From Alphaproteobacteria bacterium (GTDB taxonomy: Bacteria; Pseudomonadota; Alphaproteobacteria; Rhodospirillales; WMHbin7), in contig JADGAX010000012.1 in NCBI GenBank assembly GCA_015231795.1, positions 1 through 49,925 of the forward strand: 49,925 bases of DNA, given 5' to 3'. Every line of letters starts with the position of its first letter. Within the stretch, counting starts at the first letter, position 1. Both the position numbers and the translations under genes were made by a program. Under the pieces are notes generated by a model that was not told the origin of the DNA, did no database searches, and worked only from the letters and a program-made list of their open reading frames with translations. Positions 1-9,684 of the stretch are shown here, one piece after another.

Positions 1-116
1 ATCAAGCCGCATTTACTTCGTTTCCTGTGGGACAGCAGTGGGTCAGAGTCGATTTATGAAGATCGATTTCTAAGAACCGACGGACCATTCCCCCAATTCA
101 CAACTTCCTGCCAATC

Positions 117-1049
117 CTAATCGAACAGGCTTGAAACCGAGCGGTCTTCCGAGATGCGCTGGATCGATTCGGCCATCAAGGGCGCGATGGTCAACTGGCG
201 GATGTTGGGCGAGCCTTTCACCGCTTCGGTGGCCGGGATGCTGTCGGTGGTGATCAGGTGCTTGAGCGGCGAGTTGGAAACGCGCTCGACAGCGCTTCCC
301 GACAAAACGCCATGCGTGACATAGGCCGAGACCGAGGCGGCGCCCGATTTCATCAGCGCCACGGCGGCGTTGCACAACGTACCCGCCGAATCCACGATGT
401 CGTCCACCATGATGCAGGTGCGTCCCTCGACGTCGCCGATGATGTTCATCACTTCGGAAACCCCGGCGCGTTCGCGGCGCTTGTCGATGATGGCCAGATC
501 GGCGCCGATGCGGGCCGCCAGGGCGCGGGCGCGCACCACGCCGCCCACGTCGGGCGACACGATCATCACGTCTTCGCCGCCGAAACGCTCGCGCACGTCG
601 TTGACGAAGACGGGGGCGGCGAACAGGTTGTCGAGCGGGATGTCGAAGAAACCCTGAATCTGACCGGAATGCAGATCGACCGTGACCACGCGGTCGGCGC
701 CCGCCGCGGTGATCAGATTGGCCACCAGCTTGGCTGAAATGGGCGAGCGCGGGCCGGTCTTGCGGTCCTGGCGGGCATAGCCGAAATAGGGGATCACCGC
801 CGTGATGCGTCTGGCCGAGCCGCGCTTCAGGGCGTCCATGGTGATCAGAAGTTCCATCAGATGGTCGTTGGCCGGAAAGCAGGTGGACTGCACGACGAAC
901 ACATCCTCGCCGCGCACATTCTCCATCACCTCGACATGAATCTCCATGTCGTTGAAGCGCTTGATGTTCGCTTTGGTCAAGGGCTGGCTGAGATAGGCCG
1001 AAATGGCTTCGGCCAACGGGCGGTTGCTGTTGCAGGCGAGCAGCTTCAT
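117..1049 (-). CDS. prs: Ribose-phosphate pyrophosphokinase
   Basis: This cytoplasmic enzyme makes phosphoribosyl pyrophosphate from ribose 5-phosphate and ATP, feeding purine, pyrimidine, histidine and NAD synthesis. The 310-residue product has the usual length. It carries the flexible-loop region [12 protein letters not shown] and the PRPP-binding loop [12 protein letters not shown] near the C-terminus, plus the [10 protein letters not shown] metal-site region. I chose the ATG giving [11 protein letters not shown] because family members start there; the reading frame opens ten codons earlier. The gene is divergent from msrP across about 160 bases. Three later purine genes (purD, purB, purF) lie in the same window but are not linked to it. 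Confidence 0.96.
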   Translation of the reverse strand: MKLLACNSNRPLAEAISAYLSQPLTKANIKRFNDMEIHVEVMENVRGEDVFVVQSTCFPANDHLMELLITMDALKRGSARRITAVIPYFGYARQDRKTGPRSPISAKLVANLITAAGADRVVTVDLHSGQIQGFFDIPLDNLFAAPVFVNDVRERFGGEDVMIVSPDVGGVVRARALAARIGADLAIIDKRRERAGVSEVMNIIGDVEGRTCIMVDDIVDSAGTLCNAAVALMKSGAASVSAYVTHGVLSGSAVERVSNSPLKHLITTDSIPATEAVKGSPNIRQLTIAPLMAESIQRISEDRSVSSLFD

Positions 1050-1205
1050 GGACAGGCGCTTTCCCCATGGCACGCCCACATCCTGGGCGGAGCCGATTTA
1101 ACATTACCGTCATGGCATGTAAACCTTTTCGCCGCCCCAAGCGAAATAGATGTGGATAAGATAATCCGCCTTGAATTACCCGCTCTGACAACCCATTGGT
1201 AAAAC

Positions 1206-2096
1206 ATGCTGATTCAAAATCGCCCCTCCCTTCGCCCGTCCGAGGTCACGCCCCGCCATCTGTGGCTTGACCGCAGACGCTTTCTTTCCCTGGCCGCTGG
1301 AGTCGCCTTTGTCCCCGCGGCCGGGGGGCCGTTCGCCCTGGGCGAGCCGCAAACCAGCAAAAAGGACGCCACCAGCTACAATAATTTTCTGGAACTGGGC
1401 GAGAGCAAGGAAGCGCCCAGCGCCAATGCCGACGCGTTCAATCCAAGGCCCTGGACGCTCGAGGTCGGGGGCGAGGTGGAAAAGCCCTTTACGCTCGATT
1501 TCGACGCCCTGCAGAAAACATTTCCCCTTGAGGAGCGCGTTTACCGGCTGCGCTGCGTGGAAGCCTGGTCGATGGTGATCCCCTGGATCGGCTTTCCCCT
1601 GTCGGCCCTGCTCAAACGCGCCAATCCGACCAGCCGGGGCAAATATGTGGAATTCTTAAGTCTTCACGATCCCAAGCGCCTGCCCGGACAGCGCAATCCG
1701 CTTTATCCCTGGCCTTACCGCGAAGGGCTGCGCTTGGACGAGGCGATGAATCCGCTGACCATCTTGGCCGTGGGCATGTATGGCGACATTCTGCCCGCCC
1801 AGAACGGCGCACCCGTCCGTCTGGTGGTTCCCTGGAAATACGGCTTCAAAAGCATCAAGTCGGTGGTTTCGGTTCGTCTTGTCGAAGCCCAGCCGAAAAC
1901 CACATGGAGCATGATGCAGCCCGGCGAATACGGCTTTTATTCGAACGTGAATCCCACGGTCGATCATCCGCGCTGGAGCCAAAAGAAGGAACGGCGCATC
2001 GGCGACATCTTGAAACGCGACACCTTGATGTATAACGGCTATGCCGATCAGGTGGCGCATCTTTACGCGGGCATGGATTTAAGGAAGAACTATTGA
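1206..2096 (+). CDS. msrP: Periplasmic methionine sulfoxide reductase, molybdopterin subunit
   Basis: MsrP (YedY) reduces oxidised methionines in periplasmic proteins using a molybdopterin cofactor and electrons from the membrane partner MsrQ. The 296-residue protein has a twin-arginine export signal with RRRF at about residues 23-26 followed by a hydrophobic stretch. The molybdenum-ligating cysteine lies in YRLRCVEAW at about residue 117. The C-terminal pterin-site motif VPWKYGFKS is also present. The stop overlaps the TTG start of msrQ, so the two are translationally coupled. Family assignment rests on these motifs and the neighbour. Confidence 0.95.
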   Translation: MLIQNRPSLRPSEVTPRHLWLDRRRFLSLAAGVAFVPAAGGPFALGEPQTSKKDATSYNNFLELGESKEAPSANADAFNPRPWTLEVGGEVEKPFTLDFDALQKTFPLEERVYRLRCVEAWSMVIPWIGFPLSALLKRANPTSRGKYVEFLSLHDPKRLPGQRNPLYPWPYREGLRLDEAMNPLTILAVGMYGDILPAQNGAPVRLVVPWKYGFKSIKSVVSVRLVEAQPKTTWSMMQPGEYGFYSNVNPTVDHPRWSQKKERRIGDILKRDTLMYNGYADQVAHLYAGMDLRKNY

Positions 2097-2659
2097 ACGT
2101 GTCCTTGCGCAAGGCGGCCTGGAGTTTGGCTTTGCTCCCTCTGGGCTGGCTGGGCGCCAAGGCCTGGTGGTTCGGGCTGGGGGCCAATCCCATCGAGGCC
2201 ATCATCCGCTTTCAGGGCAACTGGGCCTTGCGCTTTCTGCTGCTGACCTTGTGCGTAACGCCTTTGTTGCGCTGGTATCCCACCCTGGCTCCGGCCAGGC
2301 GCACGCTGGGTTTGCTGTGCTTCTTTTTCGCGCTGTCGCACATCTTGCTTTATCTGGGGCTGGAACAGTCGTTCGACTGGGGCGAATTATGGAAGGACAT
2401 CGTCAAGCGGCGCTATATCACGGTTGGCATGCTGGCCTTCCTGCTGCTGATCCCGTTGGCCGTCACCTCGACCAACCGCTGGGTGAAGCGCCTGGGATTC
2501 CTGGCCTGGAAGCGTCTGCACCGGCTGGTCTGGCCCATCGCCTTCCTGGCTTGCCTGCATTTCGCCATGATGATCAAATTCTACGCTTACGCGGAACCGC
2601 TGCTCTATACGGGCTTCTTTCTGGTTCTTCTGGGGTTGCGCTTTCACAGAAAAGCCTAG
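2093..2659 (+). CDS. msrQ: Haem-binding membrane subunit of the MsrPQ system
   Basis: MsrQ (YedZ) is an inner-membrane b-type cytochrome of the ferric reductase-like family that passes electrons from the quinone pool or flavin to MsrP. The 188-residue product has about five to six hydrophobic segments. Histidines suited to haem ligation lie in [10 protein letters not shown] and in [10 protein letters not shown] and CLHFAMM. Translation starts at a TTG embedded in TTGA with the msrP stop, a four-base overlap, and no ATG lies at the right place. Length and context are as expected for the family. Confidence 0.93.
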   Translation: MNVSLRKAAWSLALLPLGWLGAKAWWFGLGANPIEAIIRFQGNWALRFLLLTLCVTPLLRWYPTLAPARRTLGLLCFFFALSHILLYLGLEQSFDWGELWKDIVKRRYITVGMLAFLLLIPLAVTSTNRWVKRLGFLAWKRLHRLVWPIAFLACLHFAMMIKFYAYAEPLLYTGFFLVLLGLRFHRKA

Positions 2660-2712
2660 CCTTCTTCCCCCGCTCGCATGGATAATGCCCGGCGTTTCAA
2701 AAGTTGGGACAT

Positions 2713-4032
2713 ATGCGCGCCGCCATCCATGCCTTGTTCATCGTCCTTGCGCTGTCGGCTTGCGTCGTCAGCCAGGAGACGGCTGTCCCTCCTGGCGAAG
2801 CGCCCAAGGAGGCCGTGGCGCCAAAGCCCTTTCCCGCCCTGGAAGCCGAAGCCGTGCTGTCGAAGGGCTTTCAGGCGATCTGGGAATTTTCGCTAGAAGA
2901 GATCGACGTCGCGTCCTTTGCGCTTGAAGGGGCCAAGGGGCTGGGATCGATCGATCCCAATCTGGTAGCCGCCCGGCAAACCGGTCAGTTCCAGCTTCGC
3001 CTGGGCGACGAGACGGTATTTTCAGCGTCGTTGCCGAAGGTGGGCGATCCCAGGGGCTGGGCGCGCCTGATCATCGAGGGGCTGATGGCGGCCAGATCCC
3101 GCTCTGCCCCCTTAAGCGAGGCCGGGGCGGAAGATGTGTATCAGGCGGTGTTCGATGCGGCGCTGGCCCGCTTTGACCTGCATTCGCGCTATGCCGGGTC
3201 CGAGGAAAGCAAACGCCAGAAGGCCAAGCGCGACGGCCAGACCGAGGATGGGGCTAGGCTGCCCCCCACCGTGGGGATGAACCTTGGCGACCAGATCGCC
3301 CATATTCAGATCGTGGGGTTCAATCAGCAGACGGCGGCCAGCCTGGAAGCCAAGCTGCGCGAAGCCATGAACCTGTATGATCGCCAGTTGAAAGGGGTCG
3401 TTCTCGACCTTCGGGGCAATCCGGGCGGCTTGTTGGAGCAAGCGGTCAGGTCGGCCGATTTGTTCCTGGGGGCGGGGCGAATCGTCGCCGCCAGGGGCCG
3501 CCATCCCGTTTCCAGCGTCAATCACGAAGCCATCGATGGCGAACTCGTCTCGGGCGTGCCCCTGGTGGTGCTGGTCGATGGGCGCACCGCGTCGGGCGGC
3601 GAAGTGCTGGCCGCCGCCCTGCAAGACCGCGGGCGGGCCGTCATCGTGGGCAGCACAACCTTCGGCAAAGGACTGGTGCAGACCGTGATCGAATTGCCCA
3701 ACGGGGCCGAGATCAATCTGTCCTGGTCCAGGCTGCACGCCCCGTCCGGCTATGCGCTTCAGGGCCTGGGCGTCCTGCCCAACGTATGTACATCGTTGAC
3801 GGGGAAGGATAAATCCATGTCAGGCGCCAGTGAGGTCCTGGCGGCTGAATTTGCCCAATGGCGCACCGTGGGGATCGGCAATGCGCAAGCCCGCGCCCGC
3901 CTGCGCACCCTGTGCCCACCCGAATCGCCCGATGGCCGGGCCGAGGCGGTCGCCCTTGGCCTGCTGTCCGACCGATCCTTGTACGCCAAGGCCTTAGCCC
4001 CCACCGGTGCCTATCTTGGGGTTAAGCCTTGA
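2713..4032 (+). CDS. S41-family carboxyl-terminal processing protease, lipoprotein
   Basis: This is a serine protease of the C-terminal processing (tail-specific) family. The ATG chosen gives MRAAIHALFIVLALSAC, a signal peptide ending in a lipobox (LSAC), so the mature protein should be anchored by lipid to a periplasmic membrane face. The protease core is clear: VVLDLRGNPGG, then TASGGE with the catalytic serine, then TTFGKGLVQ with the catalytic lysine. A recognisable PDZ domain of the usual CtpA type is not evident between the N-terminal region and the core, so substrate selection may differ. An in-frame TTG lies three codons upstream. The gene follows msrPQ by about 50 bases but is functionally unrelated to it. 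Confidence 0.88.
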   Translation: MRAAIHALFIVLALSACVVSQETAVPPGEAPKEAVAPKPFPALEAEAVLSKGFQAIWEFSLEEIDVASFALEGAKGLGSIDPNLVAARQTGQFQLRLGDETVFSASLPKVGDPRGWARLIIEGLMAARSRSAPLSEAGAEDVYQAVFDAALARFDLHSRYAGSEESKRQKAKRDGQTEDGARLPPTVGMNLGDQIAHIQIVGFNQQTAASLEAKLREAMNLYDRQLKGVVLDLRGNPGGLLEQAVRSADLFLGAGRIVAARGRHPVSSVNHEAIDGELVSGVPLVVLVDGRTASGGEVLAAALQDRGRAVIVGSTTFGKGLVQTVIELPNGAEINLSWSRLHAPSGYALQGLGVLPNVCTSLTGKDKSMSGASEVLAAEFAQWRTVGIGNAQARARLRTLCPPESPDGRAEAVALGLLSDRSLYAKALAPTGAYLGVKP

Positions 4033-4056
4033 CATTTGCTGGCATATGCGTATTTT
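4029..4056 (+). promoter_or_regulatory. Predicted promoter of rpmG
   Basis: TTGACA at 4029-4034 and TATTTT at 4051-4056 are separated by 16 bases. The -35 box is a perfect sigma-70 consensus and overlaps the stop codon of the upstream protease gene. A start about seven bases downstream would give a leader of roughly 25-30 bases before rpmG. Confidence 0.65.
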
Positions 4057-4089
4057 CGCGCGCCTGACGTTCATCCGGAGTTCTTCACC

Positions 4090-4257
4090 ATGGCCAAGCC
4101 CTCTACCGTGCTTATCAAGCTGGTCAGCACCGCCGATACCGGTTTCTTCTACGTGACCAAGAAGAATCCGCGCAAGACCACGGAAAAGATGGAATTCCGC
4201 AAATATGATCCGGTGGTGCGCAAGCACGTCGCCTTCAAGGAATCCAAGATCAAGTAA
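4090..4257 (+). CDS. rpmG: 50S ribosomal protein L33
   Basis: The 55-residue product begins [18 protein letters not shown] and contains FYVTKKNPR and the basic end [11 protein letters not shown], typical of the alphaproteobacterial L33 form lacking the zinc-binding cysteine pairs. It is a structural protein of the large ribosomal subunit near the E site. The ATG is preceded by CGGAG about 10 bases upstream; an in-frame upstream extension exists but does not belong to the family. It has its own strong promoter at the end of the preceding gene. Confidence 0.97.
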   Translation: MAKPSTVLIKLVSTADTGFFYVTKKNPRKTTEKMEFRKYDPVVRKHVAFKESKIK

Positions 4258-4283
4258 CCGGTTTCTGCCGGTCTTTAAAGTCT

Positions 4284-4316
4284 ACGGGCGCCCGTGATTC
4301 GGTCACTGGCGCCCGT
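4284..4316 (+). terminator. Possible terminator after rpmG
   Basis: ACGGGCGCC at 4284-4292 is perfectly repeated in inverted form as GGCGCCCGT at 4308-4316, followed by a weak T-rich run (TGCGTCTTTCT). The left arm is also self-complementary, so alternative folds exist. The poor T-tract keeps confidence low. Confidence 0.4.
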
Positions 4317-4351
4317 TGCGTCTTTCTAAACTTGGCTCCATACTCGCGGCC

Positions 4352-5131
4352 ATGCCTAAATCCGGCCCTTTTCAACGATTTGCCTTTGCCGCCGCCGATA
4401 CTGACGTGGCGCAATCGGCGCGCCGCAGGCTGGCCGAGCGCTATGGCGACGCGCCCCTGTCCGATGCGCAGGTCATCGTGGCCCTGGGCGGCGACGGCTT
4501 CATGCTGGAAACCTTGCACAAACATCTGCCGCTGGGTCTTCCCATCTACGGCATGAATTGCGGCAGCGTCGGCTTTTTGATGAACGCCTTTCACGATGAT
4601 GGGCTGGCCGAGCGTCTGGCTTCGGTGGAAGAAGTGATGCTGCATCCGCTTCAGATGACGGCCCAGACCGTCAACGGCGAGGTCTTCGAATATTTGGCCA
4701 TCAATGAAGTGTCGCTGCTGCGCGAAACCCGTCAGGCCGCGAAAATCCGCATCCTGGTTGATGGCGTCGAGCGCATGGGCGAGTTGATTTGCGACGGCAT
4801 CCTGGTTTCGACGCCAGCGGGCAGCACCGCCTACAATCTGTCGGCGCATGGACCGATCATTCCCATGGGCACGCAATTGCTGGCTTTAACGCCGATCAGC
4901 GCCTTTCGCCCCCGGCGCTGGCGCGGCGCGCTTTTGCGCCATACCGCCGTGGTCAGTTTCGAGATTCTCGAAGGTTTGAAGCGCCCGGTCAGCGCGGTGG
5001 CCGATTCGACGGAAGTGCGCGGCGTGTCGCGCGTCGATGTGCGCGAGCGCGGCGATATCCGCCTGCGTGTGCTGTTCGATCCCGAACATGATCTGGACGA
5101 GCGGATTCTGACCGAACAGTTTGTTTCTTGA
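4352..5131 (+). CDS. nadK: NAD kinase
   Basis: This cytoplasmic enzyme phosphorylates NAD to NADP. The 259-residue protein has the diagnostic GGDG motif ([10 protein letters not shown]), then [12 protein letters not shown], the NE motif in INEVSLLRE, and the substrate loop [12 protein letters not shown]. The ATG giving MPKSGPFQ is preferred to one 12 codons upstream because family members of this short type start close to the first beta strand. It stands alone between rpmG and an AbrB-type membrane protein, with hairpins on both sides suggesting an independent transcript. Confidence 0.94.
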   Translation: MPKSGPFQRFAFAAADTDVAQSARRRLAERYGDAPLSDAQVIVALGGDGFMLETLHKHLPLGLPIYGMNCGSVGFLMNAFHDDGLAERLASVEEVMLHPLQMTAQTVNGEVFEYLAINEVSLLRETRQAAKIRILVDGVERMGELICDGILVSTPAGSTAYNLSAHGPIIPMGTQLLALTPISAFRPRRWRGALLRHTAVVSFEILEGLKRPVSAVADSTEVRGVSRVDVRERGDIRLRVLFDPEHDLDERILTEQFVS

Positions 5132-5195
5132 TGTTTGCACTCAAGCGCCGTGCGGGCGCTAGCGCCCTAGGCTCACGCCGGGATGGAACCCGGCG

Positions 5196-5219
5196 CGCCG
5201 CCATTGGCGGCGTAATTTT
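5196..5219 (+). terminator. Probable terminator after nadK
   Basis: CGCCGCC at 5196-5202 pairs perfectly with GGCGGCG at 5206-5212 across a three-base ATT loop, followed by TAATTTT. It sits in the 100-base gap between nadK and the AbrB-like gene. A second hairpin, GCCGGG/CCCGGC, lies just before it. Confidence 0.55.
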
Positions 5220-5234
5220 GCGGGACCCACGCAA

Positions 5235-6350
5235 ATGAAACCAGCCCTCACACTTGCCATCGCGGCCCTGGGCGGCGGGCTATTTTACCTGATCCATTTT
5301 CCCCTGCCCTGGATGCTGGGCGCCATGGCCGCCACCACCTTGGGCGCCTTGCTGAAGCTGCAACTGGGCGTTCCGCCAAGATTGCGCAATCCCACCATGA
5401 TCGTGCTGGGCCTGATGCTGGGCAGCGGCTTTACGCCCGACGTGCCTGGCCGTTTGCTGGAATGGTGGCCGGGCTTGCTGGCGCTGGCGGTCTATTTGGC
5501 GGGAGCCATCTGGGTGGGCGCGTTTTGGTATCGGCGCAAGCTGGGTTGCGACGCGCCCACTGCCTATTACGCCGCCGTGCCGGGCGGGCTGTCGGAAATG
5601 GTGGCGTTGGCGATGGCCGAGAAGGGCGACGAGGGCCTTGTCTCGATCCTGCACACGCTGCGCGTGATGGTGGTGGCGGCCTTGGTGCCCTGGGGCATTC
5701 GCCTGTCGCAAGGATTGCCGCTGTCGGGCACGCCGGGTTCCGGTTCTCTGCTTTCCTTGCCCATGACGGATGCCGGATTTCTGGCTCTGGGGGCGGTGCT
5801 GGGTGCTTTGGGGGGGAAGTTGTTGCGTTTGCCCGCCTACCTGCTGGTGGGGCCGATGCTGGCCAGCGCCGTCATCAGCATGGCGGGCCTGACTTCCGCC
5901 CATCCGCCGGTGGAACTGATCGTCATCGCCCAGGTGGTGCTGGGCGGCGCCGTGGGATCGCGCTTGGCCTCGGTGGACAAAGCCGTCGTCATCGCGGCTT
6001 TCAAAGCCTCGCTGGTGCTGGTGGCGCCGATGGTCGCGGCGGCGGCGGCCCTGTCCTGGCTGGTCAGCGAATTGGCGGGCTTCGACCATTTCGCCATGCT
6101 TCTGGCCTTGATGCCGGGCGGGCTGGGCGAGATGACGTTGATCGCCTTGGCGCTTGGCATCGACGTGCCCTTCGTCGCCACCCATCACATGATGCGCATC
6201 GCCCTGGTCATGCTGGCCGCCCCGCTGGCTTTCCGGTGGATGCGAAAACGAGACGCCAAGCGGGCCGCTAAGAAGATCATTGCCAGTCGGGGCAAATACA
6301 AAATGAGCCGAGCCGAGATTCTAGAAATGCGCGACGAGGGGCGGAAGTAA
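5235..6350 (+). CDS. AbrB-family integral membrane protein
   Basis: The 371-residue product is almost wholly hydrophobic, with about ten transmembrane segments and an internal duplication typical of the AbrB (PF05145) membrane family. Each half ends in a related motif, AVPGGLSEMVALAM and LMPGGLGEMTLIAL, which is the family signature. Members were once annotated as ammonia monooxygenase-like or as regulators; the true substrate is unknown. The last 30 residues are highly basic and would be cytoplasmic. The start ATG follows GGGACCCACGCAA with no strong ribosome-binding site. Nothing around it indicates a pathway. Confidence 0.85.
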   Translation: MKPALTLAIAALGGGLFYLIHFPLPWMLGAMAATTLGALLKLQLGVPPRLRNPTMIVLGLMLGSGFTPDVPGRLLEWWPGLLALAVYLAGAIWVGAFWYRRKLGCDAPTAYYAAVPGGLSEMVALAMAEKGDEGLVSILHTLRVMVVAALVPWGIRLSQGLPLSGTPGSGSLLSLPMTDAGFLALGAVLGALGGKLLRLPAYLLVGPMLASAVISMAGLTSAHPPVELIVIAQVVLGGAVGSRLASVDKAVVIAAFKASLVLVAPMVAAAAALSWLVSELAGFDHFAMLLALMPGGLGEMTLIALALGIDVPFVATHHMMRIALVMLAAPLAFRWMRKRDAKRAAKKIIASRGKYKMSRAEILEMRDEGRK

Positions 6351-6358
6351 AAAGAAGT

Positions 6359-6378
6359 CGTCATGCCTGGCCATGACG
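6359..6378. terminator. Possible bidirectional terminator
   Basis: CGTCATG at 6359-6365 and CATGACG at 6372-6378 form a seven-base-pair hairpin between two convergent genes. A-rich sequence on the left and TTTT on the right could let it act in both directions, though the stem is short. Confidence 0.4.
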
Positions 6379-6379
6379 A

Positions 6380-9121
6380 TTAGGGCTTTTCCATCCCCAA
6401 AAACCCTCTGATTTCTCCCACCGCTTCGGCTAGGCCGACGCGTCTGGGGATCACCCCATCGGGGAAGGCGCCGAACAGGCGCGACGGCATCATGGGGTCA
6501 AGCAGCACGAAGACGCCGTGATCGGTTTCCTTGCGGATCAAGCGCCCGAAGGCCTGCTTCAATTTGAAACGCGTCAGCATGTCGTCGAACTGCTTGCCGC
6601 CGAAGGCCTTGCGCCGCGCCCGGTGCACGATGTCGGGCCGGGGCCAGGGCACGCGGTCGAAAACCAGCAGGCGCAGGGCGCGGCCCGGCACGTCGACGCC
6701 GTCGCGCATCGCATCCGTGCCCAACAGGCAAGCGTCCTCCTCGGCGCGGAACAGATCGACCAGAGTGGCGTTGTCCAGCCCATCGACATGCTGGGCCAGC
6801 AGGGGCAAGCCCGCCTCGTCGAGCGGCTTGGCGATGCGCCCATGAACGCCCTTCAACCTTGTGATCGCGGTGAACAGGCCCAGCGCTCCGCCCCCTGATG
6901 CGATGAACAATTCGCGGTAAGCGGCGGCCACCTGATCCAGATCGTCCTTGCGCACGTCGGTCACGATGAAGACGCGGGCCTGATCGGCGTAATTGTAGGG
7001 CGAGGGATGAGCGGCGCGCAGGGCGGGCAGGGGCAGATGAAGCGTGCCGGTGCGCTGTTCGGCCGATTGCCAGTCGGTTTGCGCATCGCCGGTGGAATCG
7101 GTCAACGTCGCCGACGTGATCAGCACGCCATGGGCGGGCATCATCACCTGTTCGGCAAAGGGTTTGGTGGGATCGATGAAAGCGCGGTTCAGACCCACAT
7201 CGATCTCGCGCCCATCTATTTGCTCGATGGTCATCCAATCGACCGACAAGTCGCCGCCGCCCGCTTCAATCTCGGCCAGCATGCGCCCCCAGGCGTGAAG
7301 CGGCACCAAGGCGCGTCGCTCGATCGAACGGATCAAGCTGTCGATGCGTTGGCGGCTGTTGCTGTCCAGGTCCTTGGCTTCGTCGCTGAGTTTCTTGGCG
7401 AAAATCTTGACCAGTTGCGCCAGGGGCCTTGCCATGCGTTCCAGCGCCACCGCCAAAGTGGCCGCCGCCTGGGCCAGCCCCTCGTTCAAAGGCAGAGTGT
7501 CGCATTCTAGCGTATAGCTGTGCCGGTCGGCGCGGGCCAGCACCTGGCCGCGCACGAGATCAAGGAAACGTTCGGCGGCGCCGTAGGGTGCGTGGTCCTT
7601 CAACCGCTTGGCCCAACCATAGCCCGGCAGATGCTGTGCTGCCTGCAAGGCGGCCTGCAAGGCGTCGATGGCTTCCTGGCTGTTCTCGGCCAAATCCTCG
7701 ACCCGTTTCTTCAAGCCCCTGGCGCGCGAGCGCGCCCCATCCTCGGCGCCCAGCAGCCAGCGGCGCAGCTCGTAGGTTTCCAGACCCGACAGATGCGCCG
7801 AAAAAGCGCCGTCGGCGGCGTCGAACAGATGATGCCCTTCGTCGAAGATCAGGCGCTGCACCAAGCCGTCGTCGCCGATATTGCCAAGCGACGATTGCAC
7901 CATCACCAGCGCATGGTTGGCGATGACGATGCGCGCACGCCTGGCCTTTCGGATCGAGCGTTCCACGAAACAGCGCGTGATGTGCGAACAAGAGGAAAAG
8001 ATGCATTCGCCGCGCCGGTCGGCCAAGCCCAGCGTGCGCGAGCGTCCCACCAGATCGGCCAGCCAGCCTGGAAAATCGCCACCCACCAGATCGCCGTCGC
8101 GCGTCGCCAGCACCCATCTGGCCATCAGGCCAAGGGCGATGGCGTCGTCGGGATGAGCGGGCAGGCTCATCACCGCTTCTTCCAGATTAAGCAGGCACAG
8201 ATAATTCTCGCGGCCCTTGCGCACCACGACGCGCCTAGCCTTCTCGTCGGCGTCGGGATACAGGCGATCCAACTCGCCGTCGATCTGACGCTGCAAATGG
8301 CGGGTGAAGGTGCTGATCCAGACCGTGCCTTCGTTGATCTCGGCCCAGACGCTGGCGGGCGCCACATAGCCCAGCGTCTTGCCCGTCCCCGTGCCCGCCT
8401 CGGCCAGCACGGCGTTGGGGGCGTCTTGCATTTTGCGGGGCTGAAAGGCCAAGGCCGCCGCCGATGCGTAATCGGCCTGCTGGGGGCGATCCTCGGCCCC
8501 CTGTCCCAGCAATTGGGCCAGGCGCTTTCTGGCGGCTTCGGCATCGACCGGCATCGATCCCGGCGGCGGCGGTGGCGCATGTTCGCTCCATTCGCCCAAG
8601 CGCTCCCACACTTTCAGCCCGGCCAGCGTGTTGGCGCGGTGCGGCAAATCGCCCGTATGGCCCAATGCGGCCAGCACCGATGGTCCCCAGGGCCAGCCGC
8701 CCTTGCTCATGGCGACGGCGGCGCCCAGGGCGACGGCATGCTGGCGCGGGCTTAGCTGTTGTAGTTCCGACAATAAACGGGTGGCGATTTCGGGCAGGGC
8801 CAGGGCGGCGTCCAACCGGTCCTTGGGCTTGGCAAGCCCCAGCGCCAGACACAGGCCTTCCGGGCTGGGCAGGCAAGAAGCGCCGGGGCGCACGAAGGCG
8901 AACAGTTCCAGCAGATCATGCGCCGTGAAGGCGTCGATCTTCAGGCGCGCCGCCATGTTCAGACGATGCACCACCATGGGCTTCATGCTTTTGGCGATGC
9001 GCCCGGCCTGGGGGACGTCCAGCGTCTCCAGCGTGCCATCGGGAAAGGCGGCCGCCACGGTGCCCAGGCCCGCCACCAGCGCGGGAACCTCGGGCAGCAA
9101 CAAGGGCGGGGCTATGGTCAT
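6380..9121 (-). CDS. DinG/XPD-type ATP-dependent DNA helicase
   Basis: The 913-residue protein is a superfamily 2 helicase of the DinG/YoaA group, which unwinds DNA 5' to 3' and resolves replication or R-loop problems. A Q-motif-like segment (RPQQADYA) lies near residue 215 and the Walker A motif EAGTGTGKT at about 241-249. Cysteines suited to an iron-sulfur cluster lie in YLCLL and in GECIFSSCSHITRC. The Walker B box is DEGH rather than DEAH. The C-terminal motor has LGTDAMRDGVDVPG and QAFGRLIRK. The first 200 residues are an extension with no domain I recognise. Its ATG overlaps the rsmD stop by four bases, so it is the last gene of a coupled operon. Confidence 0.9.
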   Translation of the reverse strand: MTIAPPLLLPEVPALVAGLGTVAAAFPDGTLETLDVPQAGRIAKSMKPMVVHRLNMAARLKIDAFTAHDLLELFAFVRPGASCLPSPEGLCLALGLAKPKDRLDAALALPEIATRLLSELQQLSPRQHAVALGAAVAMSKGGWPWGPSVLAALGHTGDLPHRANTLAGLKVWERLGEWSEHAPPPPPGSMPVDAEAARKRLAQLLGQGAEDRPQQADYASAAALAFQPRKMQDAPNAVLAEAGTGTGKTLGYVAPASVWAEINEGTVWISTFTRHLQRQIDGELDRLYPDADEKARRVVVRKGRENYLCLLNLEEAVMSLPAHPDDAIALGLMARWVLATRDGDLVGGDFPGWLADLVGRSRTLGLADRRGECIFSSCSHITRCFVERSIRKARRARIVIANHALVMVQSSLGNIGDDGLVQRLIFDEGHHLFDAADGAFSAHLSGLETYELRRWLLGAEDGARSRARGLKKRVEDLAENSQEAIDALQAALQAAQHLPGYGWAKRLKDHAPYGAAERFLDLVRGQVLARADRHSYTLECDTLPLNEGLAQAAATLAVALERMARPLAQLVKIFAKKLSDEAKDLDSNSRQRIDSLIRSIERRALVPLHAWGRMLAEIEAGGGDLSVDWMTIEQIDGREIDVGLNRAFIDPTKPFAEQVMMPAHGVLITSATLTDSTGDAQTDWQSAEQRTGTLHLPLPALRAAHPSPYNYADQARVFIVTDVRKDDLDQVAAAYRELFIASGGGALGLFTAITRLKGVHGRIAKPLDEAGLPLLAQHVDGLDNATLVDLFRAEEDACLLGTDAMRDGVDVPGRALRLLVFDRVPWPRPDIVHRARRKAFGGKQFDDMLTRFKLKQAFGRLIRKETDHGVFVLLDPMMPSRLFGAFPDGVIPRRVGLAEAVGEIRGFLGMEKP

Positions 9122-9684
9122 GAAGCCCGGCTGTTGCCTAGGAAAATGAATCTTGCCGCCGAACCCGCCACGCGCTCATGGCGGATCGTGAAGCCCTCGG
9201 GCGGCTGGAATTCCTCTTTCGCCGCCACTTCGGCCACCACCAGCGATCCGGCCTTCAGCCAGCCCTGCTTGGACAGCGAGGCAAGGGCCAGGGGAACCAA
9301 CCCCTCGCCATAGGGCGGGTCGAGCAGGGCGATATCCACCGGCATCTGGGCGGCGGGGGCGCGGGTGGCGTCGCAGCTAAGGACGCGCACGCGCTCTTCC
9401 ACTTTCATGCGCTTGGCGTTGTTCTCGATGGTCTTGGCCGCCCCGCGCCAGTTTTCCATGAAGGTGACGAAGGCAGCCCCACGCGACAGCGCCTCGAAGC
9501 CCAGCGTTCCGGCGCCAGCGAACGCATCCAAGATTCTGGCGCCTTCCAGCGCCGGCATTTCGAAATTGCCGTGAGCCAGAACGTTGAACAGGGTTTCGCG
9601 CGCCCGGTCGGCGGTGGGCCGGGTCAGGCGTCCCGTGGGGGCCAGCAGCAAGCGGCCCTTCAACTCACCTGCGATGATGCGCAA
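9118..9684 (-). CDS. rsmD: 16S rRNA guanine(966)-N2 methyltransferase
   Basis: RsmD methylates G966 of 16S rRNA with S-adenosylmethionine. The product starts (M)RIIAGELKGR, a hallmark N-terminus, from a TTG codon; no ATG exists at this position and the longer frame only adds sequence from the upstream gene. The SAM site is LDAFAGAGTLGFEALSRGA and the catalytic motif is LLDPPYGEG. At 188 residues it has normal family length. It overlaps the upstream pseudouridine synthase gene by 20 bases and the downstream helicase by four, so all are probably co-translated. Confidence 0.94.
   Translation of the reverse strand: MRIIAGELKGRLLLAPTGRLTRPTADRARETLFNVLAHGNFEMPALEGARILDAFAGAGTLGFEALSRGAAFVTFMENWRGAAKTIENNAKRMKVEERVRVLSCDATRAPAAQMPVDIALLDPPYGEGLVPLALASLSKQGWLKAGSLVVAEVAAKEEFQPPEGFTIRHERVAGSAARFIFLGNSRAS

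Noticed and set aside
1-116. Gene or RNA at the left edge
   Set aside because: No open frame with coding character, tRNA cloverleaf or terminator was found in these bases downstream of prs.
70-1191. A 373-codon minus-strand frame overlapping prs
   Set aside because: It is the out-of-frame shadow of prs: arginine- and histidine-rich, no family features, while prs has clear motifs in the other frame.
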